A stretch of 64,000 bases of DNA from Fictibacillus nanhaiensis (GCA_017052515.1 JAFHKR010000038.1:496001-560000); one strand, 5' to 3'. Shown: positions 16,602-26,872, counted from the stretch's first letter. Notes: generated from the letters alone by a model not told the origin. Program-made: numbers and translations.

Positions 16602-17552
16602 ATGGAGATAGGATTTCGGACGATAAAAAAAGTAAAAACAGATGAAATTCACATGAGAGATCCTTTCGTTTTCACTTGTTTAAAAGATAACAACTATTAT
16701 TTATTTGGTACAACCTTTGCAGATGGCTGTGGAGACAAAGATCCCATCTTTGAAGTTTATCAAAGTGATAATCTCATTGATTGGGAAGGTCCTTATGTTG
16801 CGTTTCAGCCTCCAAAAGGATTTTGGGGTGTGAGGCATTATTGGGCACCAGAAGTATTTGAATGGAATGGGCGCTATTACATGTTCGCTTCTTTTAAAGG
16901 AGGAATTGGAGAGAATAGAGGTACGGGGATATTGGTTGCTGATCATCCTGCTGGACCTTATCTTCCACACAGTGATGGACCTGTTACGCCAGCTGATGCT
17001 GAATGTCTCGACGGAACGTATTATGAAGATGATGAAGGGCAAAAATGGATCATCTATTGCCATGAATGGACAGAGCTCTACGAGGGTCGGATCAAAGCTT
17101 TTCGCTTAAGCGAAGATTTGAAAGAGTCTTTTGGTGAACCGGTTGAAATTCTTAATGCTGCAAAGATGCCGTGGATTCGTCACTTTGGAGATCCTCGTAT
17201 ACAAAAAACAGGTTACTTAACAGATGCACCGTTCATGTATAAAACCGAAAACGGTGAACTCATCATGCTTTGGTCGAGCTATTCAGTTCCGGGTTATGGA
17301 GATGCTGGTCTTGGGGGTTATACGGTAGCGGTAGCCCGTTCAAGTGATGGTCGTGTAGAAGGAGAATGGACGCACGATCCACAGTTGCTGTTAGATCGTA
17401 ATGCGGGTCATTCGAGTCTATTTCGTGATGTACACGGACAATTGTATCTCTGTACACATTATCCAGACACGCCACATGGAAGTGAGCGCCCCCTATTTAT
17501 AAAAGTAGAAGAGAAGTTGAACGGAATTACGATTACGGATGAAGAAAAATAA
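16602..17552 (+). CDS. Cytoplasmic glycoside hydrolase family 43 enzyme
   Basis: 316 residues, ATG 16602 after GGGTGAGTATA; the GTG at 16593 overlaps the ribosome site. It has no signal peptide. The five-bladed propeller pattern of GH43 is clear: HMRDPFVF near residue 20 (catalytic base Asp in RDP), HYWAPEVF near 85, and DGTYYEDDEGQKWIIYCHEW with the central acid. GH43 enzymes remove arabinose or xylose units, and some act on galactans. Being intracellular and inside the importer operon, it should trim imported oligosaccharides. Which bond it cuts is not shown. Confidence 0.85.
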   Translation: MEIGFRTIKKVKTDEIHMRDPFVFTCLKDNNYYLFGTTFADGCGDKDPIFEVYQSDNLIDWEGPYVAFQPPKGFWGVRHYWAPEVFEWNGRYYMFASFKGGIGENRGTGILVADHPAGPYLPHSDGPVTPADAECLDGTYYEDDEGQKWIIYCHEWTELYEGRIKAFRLSEDLKESFGEPVEILNAAKMPWIRHFGDPRIQKTGYLTDAPFMYKTENGELIMLWSSYSVPGYGDAGLGGYTVAVARSSDGRVEGEWTHDPQLLLDRNAGHSSLFRDVHGQLYLCTHYPDTPHGSERPLFIKVEEKLNGITITDEEK

Positions 17553-17580
17553 ATATTTAACGAAAATGAGATGAGGGTAA

Positions 17581-18566
<986 letters not shown>

Positions 18567-18567
<1 letters not shown>

Positions 18568-18598
18568 AAACACACAGCGTTTTGTGTGTTTTTTTTTC
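18567..18598 (+). terminator. Terminator of the importer-LacI operon
   Basis: AAACACAC/GTGTGTTT stem, followed by a run of ten or so T. Confidence 0.9.
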
Positions 18599-18621
18599 TT
18601 GGTTTCTTTCGGAATCTTGTA

Positions 18622-18746
18622 TCGGCGGAAATTAGGCTTTCTCAGGTGGAAAACGCATGATTACAGGTGAAAAGTTATGCATCTCAGGTGGTCACAGTTC
18701 GTTTACCGGCGAACGCGTAATAAATATAAAAACACGTACCGTAAAA
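18622..18746 (+). repeat. 21-bp periodic array 1 with terminal hairpin module
   Basis: Five heads of the type CAGGTGG (variants TCGGCGG, CAGGTGA, CCGGCGA) start at 18622, 18643, 18664, 18685 and 18706, exactly 21 bp apart, each with a different 14-nt tail. The array runs into the module 18711-18746 with the A-rich core AAATATAAAAACACGTACCG, shared with arrays 4 and 5. It lies between two convergent genes and encodes nothing recognisable. Confidence 0.85.
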
Positions 18747-18816
18747 AAACAAAAAAATAACTGAACATATAAGACAAGACTCTAAAGCAATAATCTTTTA
18801 GAAAAGGGCTTTTCTC

Positions 18817-18853
18817 TTAAATAAAATACGGACTGCTGGTATTTAGCAGTCCG
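18817..18853 (-). terminator. Terminator of the minus-strand GH43 lipoprotein gene
   Basis: Read on the minus strand: 9-bp stem CGGACTGCT/AGCAGTCCG (18829-18853) then TATTTTATTT. Confidence 0.92.
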
Positions 18854-18863
18854 CAACCGTTAA

Positions 18864-19907
18864 TCATTTTTTATCCATGTTAGGTCTTGTTTGCTTTTCC
18901 TCCCCTGGAACAAGTCCTTCAACCATCGGCCAGCCATCTTCCCATACGAGAGGATCAATCATTAGCGGACGTCTTGTGGCTCCGTTATCCAGTTTAGGTT
19001 TCTTTTTATCGATAGCATGATAGAGGATCCAGTCTTTACCCTTATTATCAGAAATGATGGCGTTATGACCAGGACCAACAAAACGTTTTCCTTTTGATAA
19101 AACAGGCGTTCCTTCTGAAGCGAGAATATCTACACCCTTCTTATCCAAAAAAGGTCCCTTGATGGATTCTGATCGCGCAACCGTTACTCGATACGTACTA
19201 TCTTCTCCTTCACAACAAGAACCTAATGATCCAAAAAAGTAATAATAGTTGTTTCGCTTAATGATATAAGGCGCTTCATAAGCATTACCGGCAACATGAA
19301 AAGGTTCTCCCTTAGGTTTCTTGCCGTCCGCGGTTAATTCCACTCCATAAATACCATGGAAGCTACCCCAAAACAAATAAGGTACACCGTTGTCTACCAT
19401 AAAGAAAGGATCAATAGAATTTTCCACACCGATCTCACTGCTCCGGATAACTTGTCCGTGATCTTGAAAAGGACCTTCAGGTGAATCGCTGGTAGCAACT
19501 CCGATTCCGGGATCGTAATCTCCCCAAGTGGACAAGGAATAATACAGGTAGTAGGTATCGTTATAGTACTGAATATCTGGTGCCCACAGACCTCCTTGTT
19601 TCCAAGTGGGACGGTCTTTGTCGCTAAATGCATCTGCGACGTGTTTCCAGTCCTTTAAATTAGTAGATTTAAGGATAGGTATGTATTTGCTTCCTTTTCC
19701 ATCTCCCCAATCATCCTCTGTACCATAAGCGTAAAAACTTCCATCTTTTGCTTTAATAATGGAAGGATCTGCGAATACCGGTTCAAATACTGGATTTTGA
19801 AATTGAGCTTTGTTCTCATCAGGGCTTTCTGTGTTTGTGTTTGAACAGGCTGAAGTTAGAATCAGAGTGGCTGTAGTGATAGGAAGTAGTAGTTTTCTTA
19901 GCCTCAA
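18864..19907 (-). CDS. Surface-anchored glycoside hydrolase family 43 lipoprotein
   Basis: About 347 residues. TTG 19907 lies 5 nt after AAAGGATGG; an ATG at 19916 overlaps that site and is the alternative. The signal peptide ends in LTSAC with lipobox Cys21. GH43 landmarks: FADPSIIKAKDGSFYAYGT (base Asp), GLWAPDIQYYNDTYYLYYS, IDPFFM (central Asp), and YEAPYIIKRNNYYYFFGS with the acid Glu, then VGPGHNAII, a pattern common in endo-arabinanases. It should cut arabinan-like chains at the cell surface for the importer next door. It has its own promoter with a GCGC-core operator. Endo-arabinanase is the best guess. Confidence 0.87.
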   Translation of the reverse strand: MRLRKLLLPITTATLILTSACSNTNTESPDENKAQFQNPVFEPVFADPSIIKAKDGSFYAYGTEDDWGDGKGSKYIPILKSTNLKDWKHVADAFSDKDRPTWKQGGLWAPDIQYYNDTYYLYYSLSTWGDYDPGIGVATSDSPEGPFQDHGQVIRSSEIGVENSIDPFFMVDNGVPYLFWGSFHGIYGVELTADGKKPKGEPFHVAGNAYEAPYIIKRNNYYYFFGSLGSCCEGEDSTYRVTVARSESIKGPFLDKKGVDILASEGTPVLSKGKRFVGPGHNAIISDNKGKDWILYHAIDKKKPKLDNGATRRPLMIDPLVWEDGWPMVEGLVPGEEKQTRPNMDKK

Positions 19908-19935
19908 ACTTACCATCCTTTCTCATCTCACTTAT

Positions 19936-19984
19936 TTGTAAAGCGCTTACAATTTATTCTAACGGATAGAAAGGGGGTATTCAA
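19936..19984 (-). promoter_or_regulatory. Promoter and operator of the GH43 lipoprotein gene
   Basis: On the minus strand -35 TTGAAT (19979-19984), 17-nt spacer, -10 TAGAAT (19956-19961). The operator TTGTAA-AGCGC-TTACAA (19936-19952, plus-strand reading) follows at the transcription start. Same geometry as the promoters at 13299 and 20026. Confidence 0.82.
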
Positions 19985-20000
19985 TGATTTTAGTTAAATA

Positions 20001-20073
20001 TTTAGTTAAAATTTTAGTAAAAACATTGACGCTGTTTTACCCTTCTACTACAATGAGTGTAAAGCGCTTTCAA
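20001..20073 (+). promoter_or_regulatory. Promoter and operator of the GH2-gal operon
   Basis: -35 TTGACG (20026-20031), 17-nt spacer, -10 TACAAT (20049-20054), operator TGTAAAGCGCTTTCAA (20058-20073). The 25 nt at 20001-20025 are identical to those before the importer promoter (13273-13297). It may be an UP element or a second binding site. Confidence 0.82.
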
Positions 20074-20138
20074 TTCACTTGGTAAATAACTCCTCAATTA
20101 AGAATCTAAATAGATCAACCCATTTAAAGGAGAGATGT

Positions 20139-21935
20139 ATGATGCATCGCAAAGAATATCCACGACCTCAATTGGTGCGTAAAGAGTGGCAGAATTTGAA
20201 CGGGACTTGGCAATTTAACTTTGATGACCAAAACGAAGGAACGAAGCAAAAATGGTACAAGGAAAACACAAAAACATTTGATAAAGAAATTAATGTACCG
20301 TTTGCTTATCAAACACAATTAAGTGGAATTGCAGATCCAACATTTCATGATGTTGTTTGGTATAAACGGGAGTTTTCAGTTCCTGAAAATTGGAGCGGAC
20401 AAAGAGTAATTCTTCACTTCGGAGCCGTCGATTATCGTGCTTGGGTTTATATAAATGAGAAATTTGTAGGTTTTCATGAAGGTGGTAACACTAGTTTTTC
20501 CTTTGATATAACCGATCATTTGACAGAAGGTACTCAAACGATTGTGGTGAAAGTGGAAGACCCTTCTACAGATGAAACGATACCTCGTGGAAAACAGTAT
20601 TGGATCGAGGAATCTGATGGTATTTGGTACACGCGTACAACAGGAATCTGGCAGACTGTTTGGTTAGAAGCTGTCCATTCCGTCCACCTATCTAAGCTTC
20701 GATTTACACCTGATGTGGATCGAGGGGAGATTGGGGTCGAATTTGAGCTAACTGAACAAGCAAACGATGTAGATGTTCAATTCGAGATCGTGTTTAAAGG
20801 AGAACGAATCGTTAAGGATATTGTCTCTACTCATGAAGCATTTAATAGAAGAACGTTTAATCTGTATAACCATAAAATCTTCCGAACAGGCTTTCATCAT
20901 GACGGATGGAACTGGACACCAGAGAATCCAAATCTCTTTGATGTGAAGATTAAAGTGATACAAAATAACCACGTTATAGACGAGATTGAATCTTATTTTG
21001 GAATGAGAAAAGTGCATTCTGAAAATGGAATGATCTATTTGAACAACCGTCCTTATTATCAAAAGCTTGTACTTGATCAAGGGTACTGGCCAGAAGGATT
21101 ATTAACGGCTCCTTCAGATCAAGATTTGATCAAAGATATAGAGTTATCCAAGGAATTAGGCTTTAATGGTTGCCGAAAGCATCAAAAAGTAGAAGATCCT
21201 CGTTTTCTATATTGGGCAGATCAGTTGGGTTTTCTTGTTTGGGGTGAATGTGCAGCATCTCCTTCATTCAGTGAAAATGCGGTTGCACGACTTACGAAAG
21301 AATGGATTGAAATCATTGAAAGGGATTATAACCATCCATCAGTAGTAGCGTGGGTTCCTCTCAATGAAAGTTGGGGAGTACCAAACATTCGTGATAACCA
21401 CCAACAGCAACATCACTCCTTAGCCATGTATCATCTGATCCACTCTCTTGATTCAACAAGACTCGTTGTATCAAACGATGGATGGGAACTTACGAAAACG
21501 GATATTTGTGCCGTGCATAACTACAATCATGGAAATAAAGATGAAATTGCAAAATATGAAAAATATAAAGAAGACATTTCTACGGTTGACGGTATTCTCT
21601 CTTCTAAACCCGCACGTCGCTCTATTTATGCTAATGGTTTCAACTATGAAGGAGAACCGATCTTATTAACGGAGTTTGGTGGAATCGGCTTTAAAGTTGG
21701 AGAAGACTCAGGATGGGGTTACACCTCGGTGAACAATGCGGAAGAATTTATAGCAGATTATGACCGAATCATGCAGGCCGTTTACAGCTCCAAGGCTTTA
21801 TTTGGGTACTGCTACACACAATTAACCGATGTCGAACAAGAAATCAATGGCTTATTAACGTACGATCGAAAACCAAAGTGCGAACTGAAACAAATTAAGA
21901 AGATCAATGATATGTGGCATCCAGGGGTTATCTAA
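20139..21935 (+). CDS. Glycoside hydrolase family 2 enzyme, likely beta-galactosidase
   Basis: 598 residues. Two ATGs (20139 and 20142) follow AAAGGAGAG; the longer frame start at 20079 has no ribosome site. Domains: N-terminal sugar-binding jelly roll (LVRKEWQNLNGTWQFNFDD ... GNTSFSFDIT), Ig-like middle, then a TIM barrel with acid/base Glu410 in PLNESWG and nucleophile Glu512 in LLTEFGG. No signal peptide, so it works in the cytoplasm. It is much shorter than E. coli LacZ and belongs to the ~600-residue GH2 group of Firmicutes. Being first in an operon with galK, galE, galT and galM, it most likely frees galactose from imported galactosides; another beta- or arabino-glycosidase activity cannot be excluded. 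Confidence 0.88.
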   Translation: MMHRKEYPRPQLVRKEWQNLNGTWQFNFDDQNEGTKQKWYKENTKTFDKEINVPFAYQTQLSGIADPTFHDVVWYKREFSVPENWSGQRVILHFGAVDYRAWVYINEKFVGFHEGGNTSFSFDITDHLTEGTQTIVVKVEDPSTDETIPRGKQYWIEESDGIWYTRTTGIWQTVWLEAVHSVHLSKLRFTPDVDRGEIGVEFELTEQANDVDVQFEIVFKGERIVKDIVSTHEAFNRRTFNLYNHKIFRTGFHHDGWNWTPENPNLFDVKIKVIQNNHVIDEIESYFGMRKVHSENGMIYLNNRPYYQKLVLDQGYWPEGLLTAPSDQDLIKDIELSKELGFNGCRKHQKVEDPRFLYWADQLGFLVWGECAASPSFSENAVARLTKEWIEIIERDYNHPSVVAWVPLNESWGVPNIRDNHQQQHHSLAMYHLIHSLDSTRLVVSNDGWELTKTDICAVHNYNHGNKDEIAKYEKYKEDISTVDGILSSKPARRSIYANGFNYEGEPILLTEFGGIGFKVGEDSGWGYTSVNNAEEFIADYDRIMQAVYSSKALFGYCYTQLTDVEQEINGLLTYDRKPKCELKQIKKINDMWHPGVI

Positions 21936-22029
21936 GGGGATAGTAGACGGAATTGCTGAAGGCATTAAAGAACAGATAGGAAAGTCTTCATTCCCCGTCA
22001 CTCAGATCTTACATGAGAGGAACGATACG

Positions 22030-23217
22030 ATGAACTTACAGCAATTAACCCATACATTTAACTCTATATTCCCTGTAGATGGACATGGAGATGTAAGAAT
22101 TTTCTTTTCGCCGGGAAGAATTAATTTAATTGGTGAACACACAGATTATAACGGTGGCCATGTTTTTCCGAGCGCTATTACATATGGTACATATGGTGTT
22201 GCTCGAAGACGAGATGACGGACTAGTCAAGTTATATTCTATGAACTTCCCTGAAGCAGGAGTTATTGAATTTTCATTAAATGAACTTGATTATCGAAAAG
22301 AGCATGGTTGGGCTAACTATGCAAAGGGGATGATTCGCTACTTGTCAGAGAACTATGGTTCGCTGCCAAGCGGGCTGAATATCGTCATCAACGGTAACAT
22401 TCCTAACGGTGCAGGTTTATCTTCGTCCGCGTCACTAGAAATGCTGATTGGAGTCATGATCAGTGAAATATTTAATCTTCATCTTGACCGGTTAGAACTG
22501 ATCAAACTCGGTAAAAGAGTTGAAAATGAATTTATTGGTGTTAACAGTGGAATTATGGATCAGTTCGCGGTGGGAATGGGAAAAGCAGACTACGGCATCT
22601 TACTGGACTGCAACACATTAAACTATGAATATGCTCCTCTACCTTTAAACGGATATCGCATCGTGATCATGAATACGAACAAACGTAGAGAGTTAGCTGA
22701 TTCTAAGTACAATGAAAGAAGAAGTGAATGCGAAACGGCTTTAAGTCGTTTACAAACTGTAGTCGATATACAAGAACTAGGGGACCTTTCTGAAGAAGAA
22801 TTTGAAGCGAACAAACAGATCATTCGTGATGATCGACTTATAAAGCGTGCTAAACATGCTGTTTATGAAAATCAACGAACGTTAAAAGCTCTTAAAGCGT
22901 TGCGTAGTGGAGAGCTGAAGGTTTTTGGGAAATTAATGAACGATTCACATCATAGTTTAAGAGACGATTATGAAGTTACAGGAAAAGAACTCGATACACT
23001 GGTAGAAGCTGCTTGGAAGCGTGAAGGTGTATTAGGTGCACGAATGACTGGTGCTGGATTCGGTGGTTGTGCAATAGCCATTATTGAATGCGATAGAGTA
23101 GATGAATTTGTTGCAAGAGTCGGACAAGAATATCAAGAGAAAATTGGCTATGATGCAGACTTTTATGTAGCGAGTATTGGTGATGGTGCTAAGGAGATTA
23201 CGAGGGAGGTCGTCTAG
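22030..23217 (+). CDS. galK: Galactokinase
   Basis: 395 residues. ATG 22030 follows GAGAGGAACG; earlier in-frame codons from 21907 overlap the GH2 gene and look non-coding. GHMP-kinase hallmarks: substrate motif FFSPGRINLIGEHTDYNGG near residue 30, ATP loop PNGAGLSSSASLE near 130, and late GARMTGAGFGGCAIAI. It phosphorylates galactose at C1 with ATP, the first step of the Leloir pathway. Its stop codon abuts the galE start, so the two are translationally coupled. Confidence 0.96.
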   Translation: MNLQQLTHTFNSIFPVDGHGDVRIFFSPGRINLIGEHTDYNGGHVFPSAITYGTYGVARRRDDGLVKLYSMNFPEAGVIEFSLNELDYRKEHGWANYAKGMIRYLSENYGSLPSGLNIVINGNIPNGAGLSSSASLEMLIGVMISEIFNLHLDRLELIKLGKRVENEFIGVNSGIMDQFAVGMGKADYGILLDCNTLNYEYAPLPLNGYRIVIMNTNKRRELADSKYNERRSECETALSRLQTVVDIQELGDLSEEEFEANKQIIRDDRLIKRAKHAVYENQRTLKALKALRSGELKVFGKLMNDSHHSLRDDYEVTGKELDTLVEAAWKREGVLGARMTGAGFGGCAIAIIECDRVDEFVARVGQEYQEKIGYDADFYVASIGDGAKEITREVV

Positions 23218-24207
23218 ATGAGTATTCTTGTTCTCGGTGGTGCAGGTTACATTGGTTCCCATGCCGTATATGCGTTAATTCAACAGAAGTATAAAGTGGT
23301 TGTTGTAGATAATCTTCAAACGGGTCATAAACAGTCGTTACATCCTGAAGCTGTTTTTTATGAAGGAGATATTCGGGATGGAGATTTTCTAAGATCTGTT
23401 TTTTCGAAAGAGGAAATTACAGGGGTTCTTCATTTTGCTGCTCATTCACTTGTTGGAGAATCCATGGAAAATCCTTTAGCCTATTTTGATAACAACGTAT
23501 ATGGAACTCAAAAGCTACTAGAAGTTATGGTTGAATTTGATGTGAAACACATTGTTTTTTCTTCTTCCGCAGCAACATATGGAGATAAGGATGTCATGCC
23601 GATTACAGAAGATATGGAAACAAATCCTTCAAGTACGTATGGCGATACCAAGTTGATCATGGAAAAGTTAATGAAATGGTGTGACACAGCTTACGGTATG
23701 AAATATGTTTCTCTTCGTTACTTTAATGTAGCGGGAGCACGTTCCACGGGTGAGATTGGAGAAGATCACAGTCCGGAAACACATTTAATCCCACTCGTAC
23801 TTCAGGTTGCTCTTGGGAAAAGAGAATCCATCTCTATTTTCGGAGATGATTATCCCACAGAGGATGGGACTTGTATCCGAGATTATATTCATGTAGAAGA
23901 TTTAATTGATGCTCATATCTTAGCTCTTCAGTATCTTCAAAATGGTGGCGAAAGTAATATTTTTAACCTTGGAAGCAATAAGGGGTATTCCGTTCAACAA
24001 ATTATTGAGTCTGCAAGAAAAGTAACGGGACATCCTATTCCGGAAATAGTCACACCAAGAAGAGCAGGTGACCCAGCAAGTTTAATTGCTTCTTCAGACA
24101 AAGCCGTGGAAATTTTAGGCTGGGAGCCTAAGCGCACCGACATTAATAAAATTATTGAAGATGCATGGAAATGGCATCAATCACACCCTGAAGGATATAA
24201 CCAGTAG
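23218..24207 (+). CDS. galE: UDP-glucose 4-epimerase
   Basis: 329 residues; ATG directly follows the galK stop, with GGGAGGTCG as ribosome site. The Rossmann NAD motif GGAGYIGSHA is at the N-terminus, with SSSAATYG and the catalytic YGDTK (Tyr-x-x-x-Lys) near residue 140, and RYFNVAGA after it. It interconverts UDP-galactose and UDP-glucose and can also supply UDP-galactose for surface glycans. Full length for the family. Confidence 0.96.
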   Translation: MSILVLGGAGYIGSHAVYALIQQKYKVVVVDNLQTGHKQSLHPEAVFYEGDIRDGDFLRSVFSKEEITGVLHFAAHSLVGESMENPLAYFDNNVYGTQKLLEVMVEFDVKHIVFSSSAATYGDKDVMPITEDMETNPSSTYGDTKLIMEKLMKWCDTAYGMKYVSLRYFNVAGARSTGEIGEDHSPETHLIPLVLQVALGKRESISIFGDDYPTEDGTCIRDYIHVEDLIDAHILALQYLQNGGESNIFNLGSNKGYSVQQIIESARKVTGHPIPEIVTPRRAGDPASLIASSDKAVEILGWEPKRTDINKIIEDAWKWHQSHPEGYNQ

Positions 24208-24218
24208 GAGGTCATGCA

Positions 24219-25712
24219 ATGGATATTTACTCGGTTATACAAAGTCTGATTCAAAAAGCGACCACCCGAAACCTTATTGACGAGCGTGATCAGATCTATG
24301 TTCGTAATCAATTGATCGCCCTTCTTAAAATAAATCATTGGGATGAAAGCCATGAAGCGATAGACGTAGAAATCCCCGATCTTTTAGAAGATATTATGGG
24401 ATATGCTGTTGAAACAGGATTGATAAGAGATCTGTTGGACGAAAAAGAAATCTTTTCAAGTAAGTTAATGGATATTTTTATGCCGCGTCCATCGGATTTG
24501 AACCGAACTTTTTTTGAGATATATAAAGAGAATCCGAAGAAAGCGACGTCATTTTTTTATGAGTTAAGTAAAAACAGCAACTATATTCAAACAAAAAGGA
24601 TTGCAAAAAATATTAGCTTTCAAGCAGAGACTACTTATGGTGAGCTTGATATTACTATTAATCTTTCAAAACCAGAAAAAGATCCCAAACAAATTGCTAT
24701 GGAAAAAGAGATGAAGGTAACGGATTCAAATTATCCGAAATGTTTGCTTTGTATGGAGAATGAAGGGTATGAAGGAAGGATAGGATATCCTGCACGTTCA
24801 AACCATAGGTTGATTCCTATGCAATTGTCTGATGAACAATGGTTTCTGCAATACTCTCCTTATGTTTATTATAATGAGCACTGTATTTTGTTTTCTAGTG
24901 AGCATCGAGATATGAGGATTAGTCGTGAGACATTCTCAAGACTTCTATCTTTTGTAGAGCAATTTCCTCATTATTTTGCAGGGTCGAATGCAGATCTGCC
25001 TATCGTGGGAGGATCGATATTAAGTCATGATCATTATCAAGGTGGGAATTATGAGTTTGCTATGGCAAGAGCAGAAGAGGAATATTCGTTTTCTCTAGAC
25101 GCCTTTCCGAATGTAAAAGCTGGTACGATTAAGTGGCCGATGTCTGTTATTCGATTAAGAGGAAAGAACAAAGAAGAACTTACTGATGCGGCTGAATTCA
25201 TCTTAAACGAATGGATCTCTTATAGTGATCCGAGTGTAGACATCCTTTCACATACGGAAGATACAAGACATAACACGATTACTCCGATATCACGCTATAA
25301 GAACAATGAGTTTGAGCTTGATCTGGTGTTAAGAAATAATCGAGCGAATGATCAGCATCCGTTAGGCATCTTTCACCCACATGAAGATGTGCATCATATA
25401 AAGAAGGAAAACATAGGACTGATCGAAGTAATGGGACTTGCTGTTTTACCGGCTAGGTTAAAAAGGGAATTGGAAGATGTGAAGAATTATTTAATAGGAA
25501 TTGATAATAAAGTAAGCGATCATCACGTAAAGTGGGCGAACGAGATTAGCGTTCGTTACGACAACGAGATTACATCAGAGTCTGTTGAAGAAATTTTACG
25601 TGCAGAAGTAGGACAAAAGTTTCTCCGCGTTCTTATGGATGCAGGTGTCTTTAAAAGGGATGCTGTCGGCCAAGAAGCTTTTCGGAATTTTATTCATACG
25701 TTAAACCCATAA
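24219..25712 (+). CDS. galT: Galactose-1-phosphate uridylyltransferase, Bacillus-type
   Basis: 497 residues; ATG follows TAGGAGGTCATGCA, 12 nt after galE. It belongs to the long Firmicute class (around 500 residues) rather than the ~350-residue E. coli type, with no sequence likeness to the latter outside the active site. Landmarks: MPRPSDLNRTFFEIY, KCLLCMENEGYEGR, and SILSHDHYQGGNYEF with the paired His residues of the active site. It moves UMP from UDP-glucose to galactose-1-phosphate. Confidence 0.95.
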   Translation: MDIYSVIQSLIQKATTRNLIDERDQIYVRNQLIALLKINHWDESHEAIDVEIPDLLEDIMGYAVETGLIRDLLDEKEIFSSKLMDIFMPRPSDLNRTFFEIYKENPKKATSFFYELSKNSNYIQTKRIAKNISFQAETTYGELDITINLSKPEKDPKQIAMEKEMKVTDSNYPKCLLCMENEGYEGRIGYPARSNHRLIPMQLSDEQWFLQYSPYVYYNEHCILFSSEHRDMRISRETFSRLLSFVEQFPHYFAGSNADLPIVGGSILSHDHYQGGNYEFAMARAEEEYSFSLDAFPNVKAGTIKWPMSVIRLRGKNKEELTDAAEFILNEWISYSDPSVDILSHTEDTRHNTITPISRYKNNEFELDLVLRNNRANDQHPLGIFHPHEDVHHIKKENIGLIEVMGLAVLPARLKRELEDVKNYLIGIDNKVSDHHVKWANEISVRYDNEITSESVEEILRAEVGQKFLRVLMDAGVFKRDAVGQEAFRNFIHTLNP

Positions 25713-25727
25713 ATTAACTTTAGATAC

Positions 25728-25755
25728 GGCATTCGTCACTGATTTGGCGAATGCC
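25728..25755 (+). other. Intergenic hairpin between galT and galM
   Basis: 8-bp perfect stem GGCATTCG/CGAATGCC with a 12-nt loop followed by AATTTCTTTA. The T-run is weak, so it is either a leaky terminator or an RNA-stability element that lowers galM relative to galT. Confidence 0.6.
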
Positions 25756-25781
25756 AATTTCTTTAAAAAGGAGAAGTGGCT

Positions 25782-26828
25782 ATGAAGATTATTCAGAGGG
25801 AATTTGGAAGTATTCATGATGGAGTGATAACATCTACTACTCTTGTAAACGATCACGGAATGGAAGTGACAAGCATCAATTACGGTTGTATCATCACAAA
25901 CATCATGGTTCCTGATCAGAATGGACAAATGGAAAATGTAGTGCTTGGCTTTGACACAATAGAAAATTATGAAAAGCATTCGCCATATTTTGGAGCGGTC
26001 ATTGGTAGAGTGGCTGGCAGAATAAAAGGCGGAACGTTTGAGTTAGATGGAGCCAAATATCAGCTAGAAAAGAACAATATGGGAAATGCCTTACACGGAG
26101 GCAACAAGGGATATGATAAAAAAGTTTGGCATGTTGATGTAAACAGCGACGATGAGGAGAGTAGCGTAGTTTACAAATACATCAGCCTTGATGGAGAAGA
26201 AGGATATCCAGGAAATGTAGAAATTAAAGTGACATATTGCTTATCAAACGCAAATGAATTAACGATCTCCTACGAAGCAGTTTCTGACAAGAAAACACTT
26301 CTGAATGTAACCAATCATTCTTATTTTAATTTATCTGGAGATTTAAAGAGAGATATTTTAAATCATGCGTTAAAAGTAAAGAGTGATTCTTTTTTGGAAC
26401 TCGATGACGAGCTTATTCCCACAGGAGAGGTACTTTCGGTAGCAAATACTTCTTTTGATTTTAGAGAAAGTAGAGTGATTCAAGACGGGGTAAATTCTTC
26501 TCATGATCAGAATATTTTAGCGGGTAATGGATACGATCATCCATTTTTGTTGTCTGAAAATCATAATCAAGAAATAGTATTAAGTGATGAAGAAAGTGGA
26601 AGGATCCTCACCATTGAAACAGATCAACCTGCTGTCGTTTTATATACGGGGAATAAGTTAAACAATGATTTTGAAATCAGAAGCGTACAGTCTCGAAAAT
26701 ATCTAGGTCTTTGCTTAGAAACGCAGGGTCTTCCAGATAGTATTCACCATCCACATTTTCCGTCTAATATTCTTGAAAAAGGTGAAGTGTTTCGTTCCCA
26801 GACTATATATAAGTTTGGTTTGCTTTAG
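25782..26828 (+). CDS. galM: Aldose 1-epimerase (galactose mutarotase)
   Basis: 348 residues; ATG 25782 is 8 nt after AAAAGGAG (GTG 25776 too close). Family motifs: INYGCIITNIMVPD, GAVIGRVAGRIKGG, NALHGGNKGYDKKVW (substrate His), NVTNHSYFNLSG (catalytic His) and GLCLETQGLPDSIHHP (catalytic Glu). It interconverts beta- and alpha-galactose, supplying the alpha anomer to GalK. Last gene of the Leloir operon. Confidence 0.96.
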   Translation: MKIIQREFGSIHDGVITSTTLVNDHGMEVTSINYGCIITNIMVPDQNGQMENVVLGFDTIENYEKHSPYFGAVIGRVAGRIKGGTFELDGAKYQLEKNNMGNALHGGNKGYDKKVWHVDVNSDDEESSVVYKYISLDGEEGYPGNVEIKVTYCLSNANELTISYEAVSDKKTLLNVTNHSYFNLSGDLKRDILNHALKVKSDSFLELDDELIPTGEVLSVANTSFDFRESRVIQDGVNSSHDQNILAGNGYDHPFLLSENHNQEIVLSDEESGRILTIETDQPAVVLYTGNKLNNDFEIRSVQSRKYLGLCLETQGLPDSIHHPHFPSNILEKGEVFRSQTIYKFGLL

Positions 26829-26844
26829 AACCCTACTCGTAGGG

Positions 26845-26872
26845 AGCTTGGGTGAATTCTCAAGCTTTTTTT
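26845..26872 (+). terminator. Terminator of the gal operon
   Basis: AGCTTG/CAAGCT stem with a 10-nt loop and seven T. Confidence 0.85.

Noticed and set aside
18622-18746. CRISPR-like array of repeats and spacers
   Set aside because: Heads are only 6-10 nt and tails 11-15 nt, far below CRISPR size, and there are no cas genes in the window.
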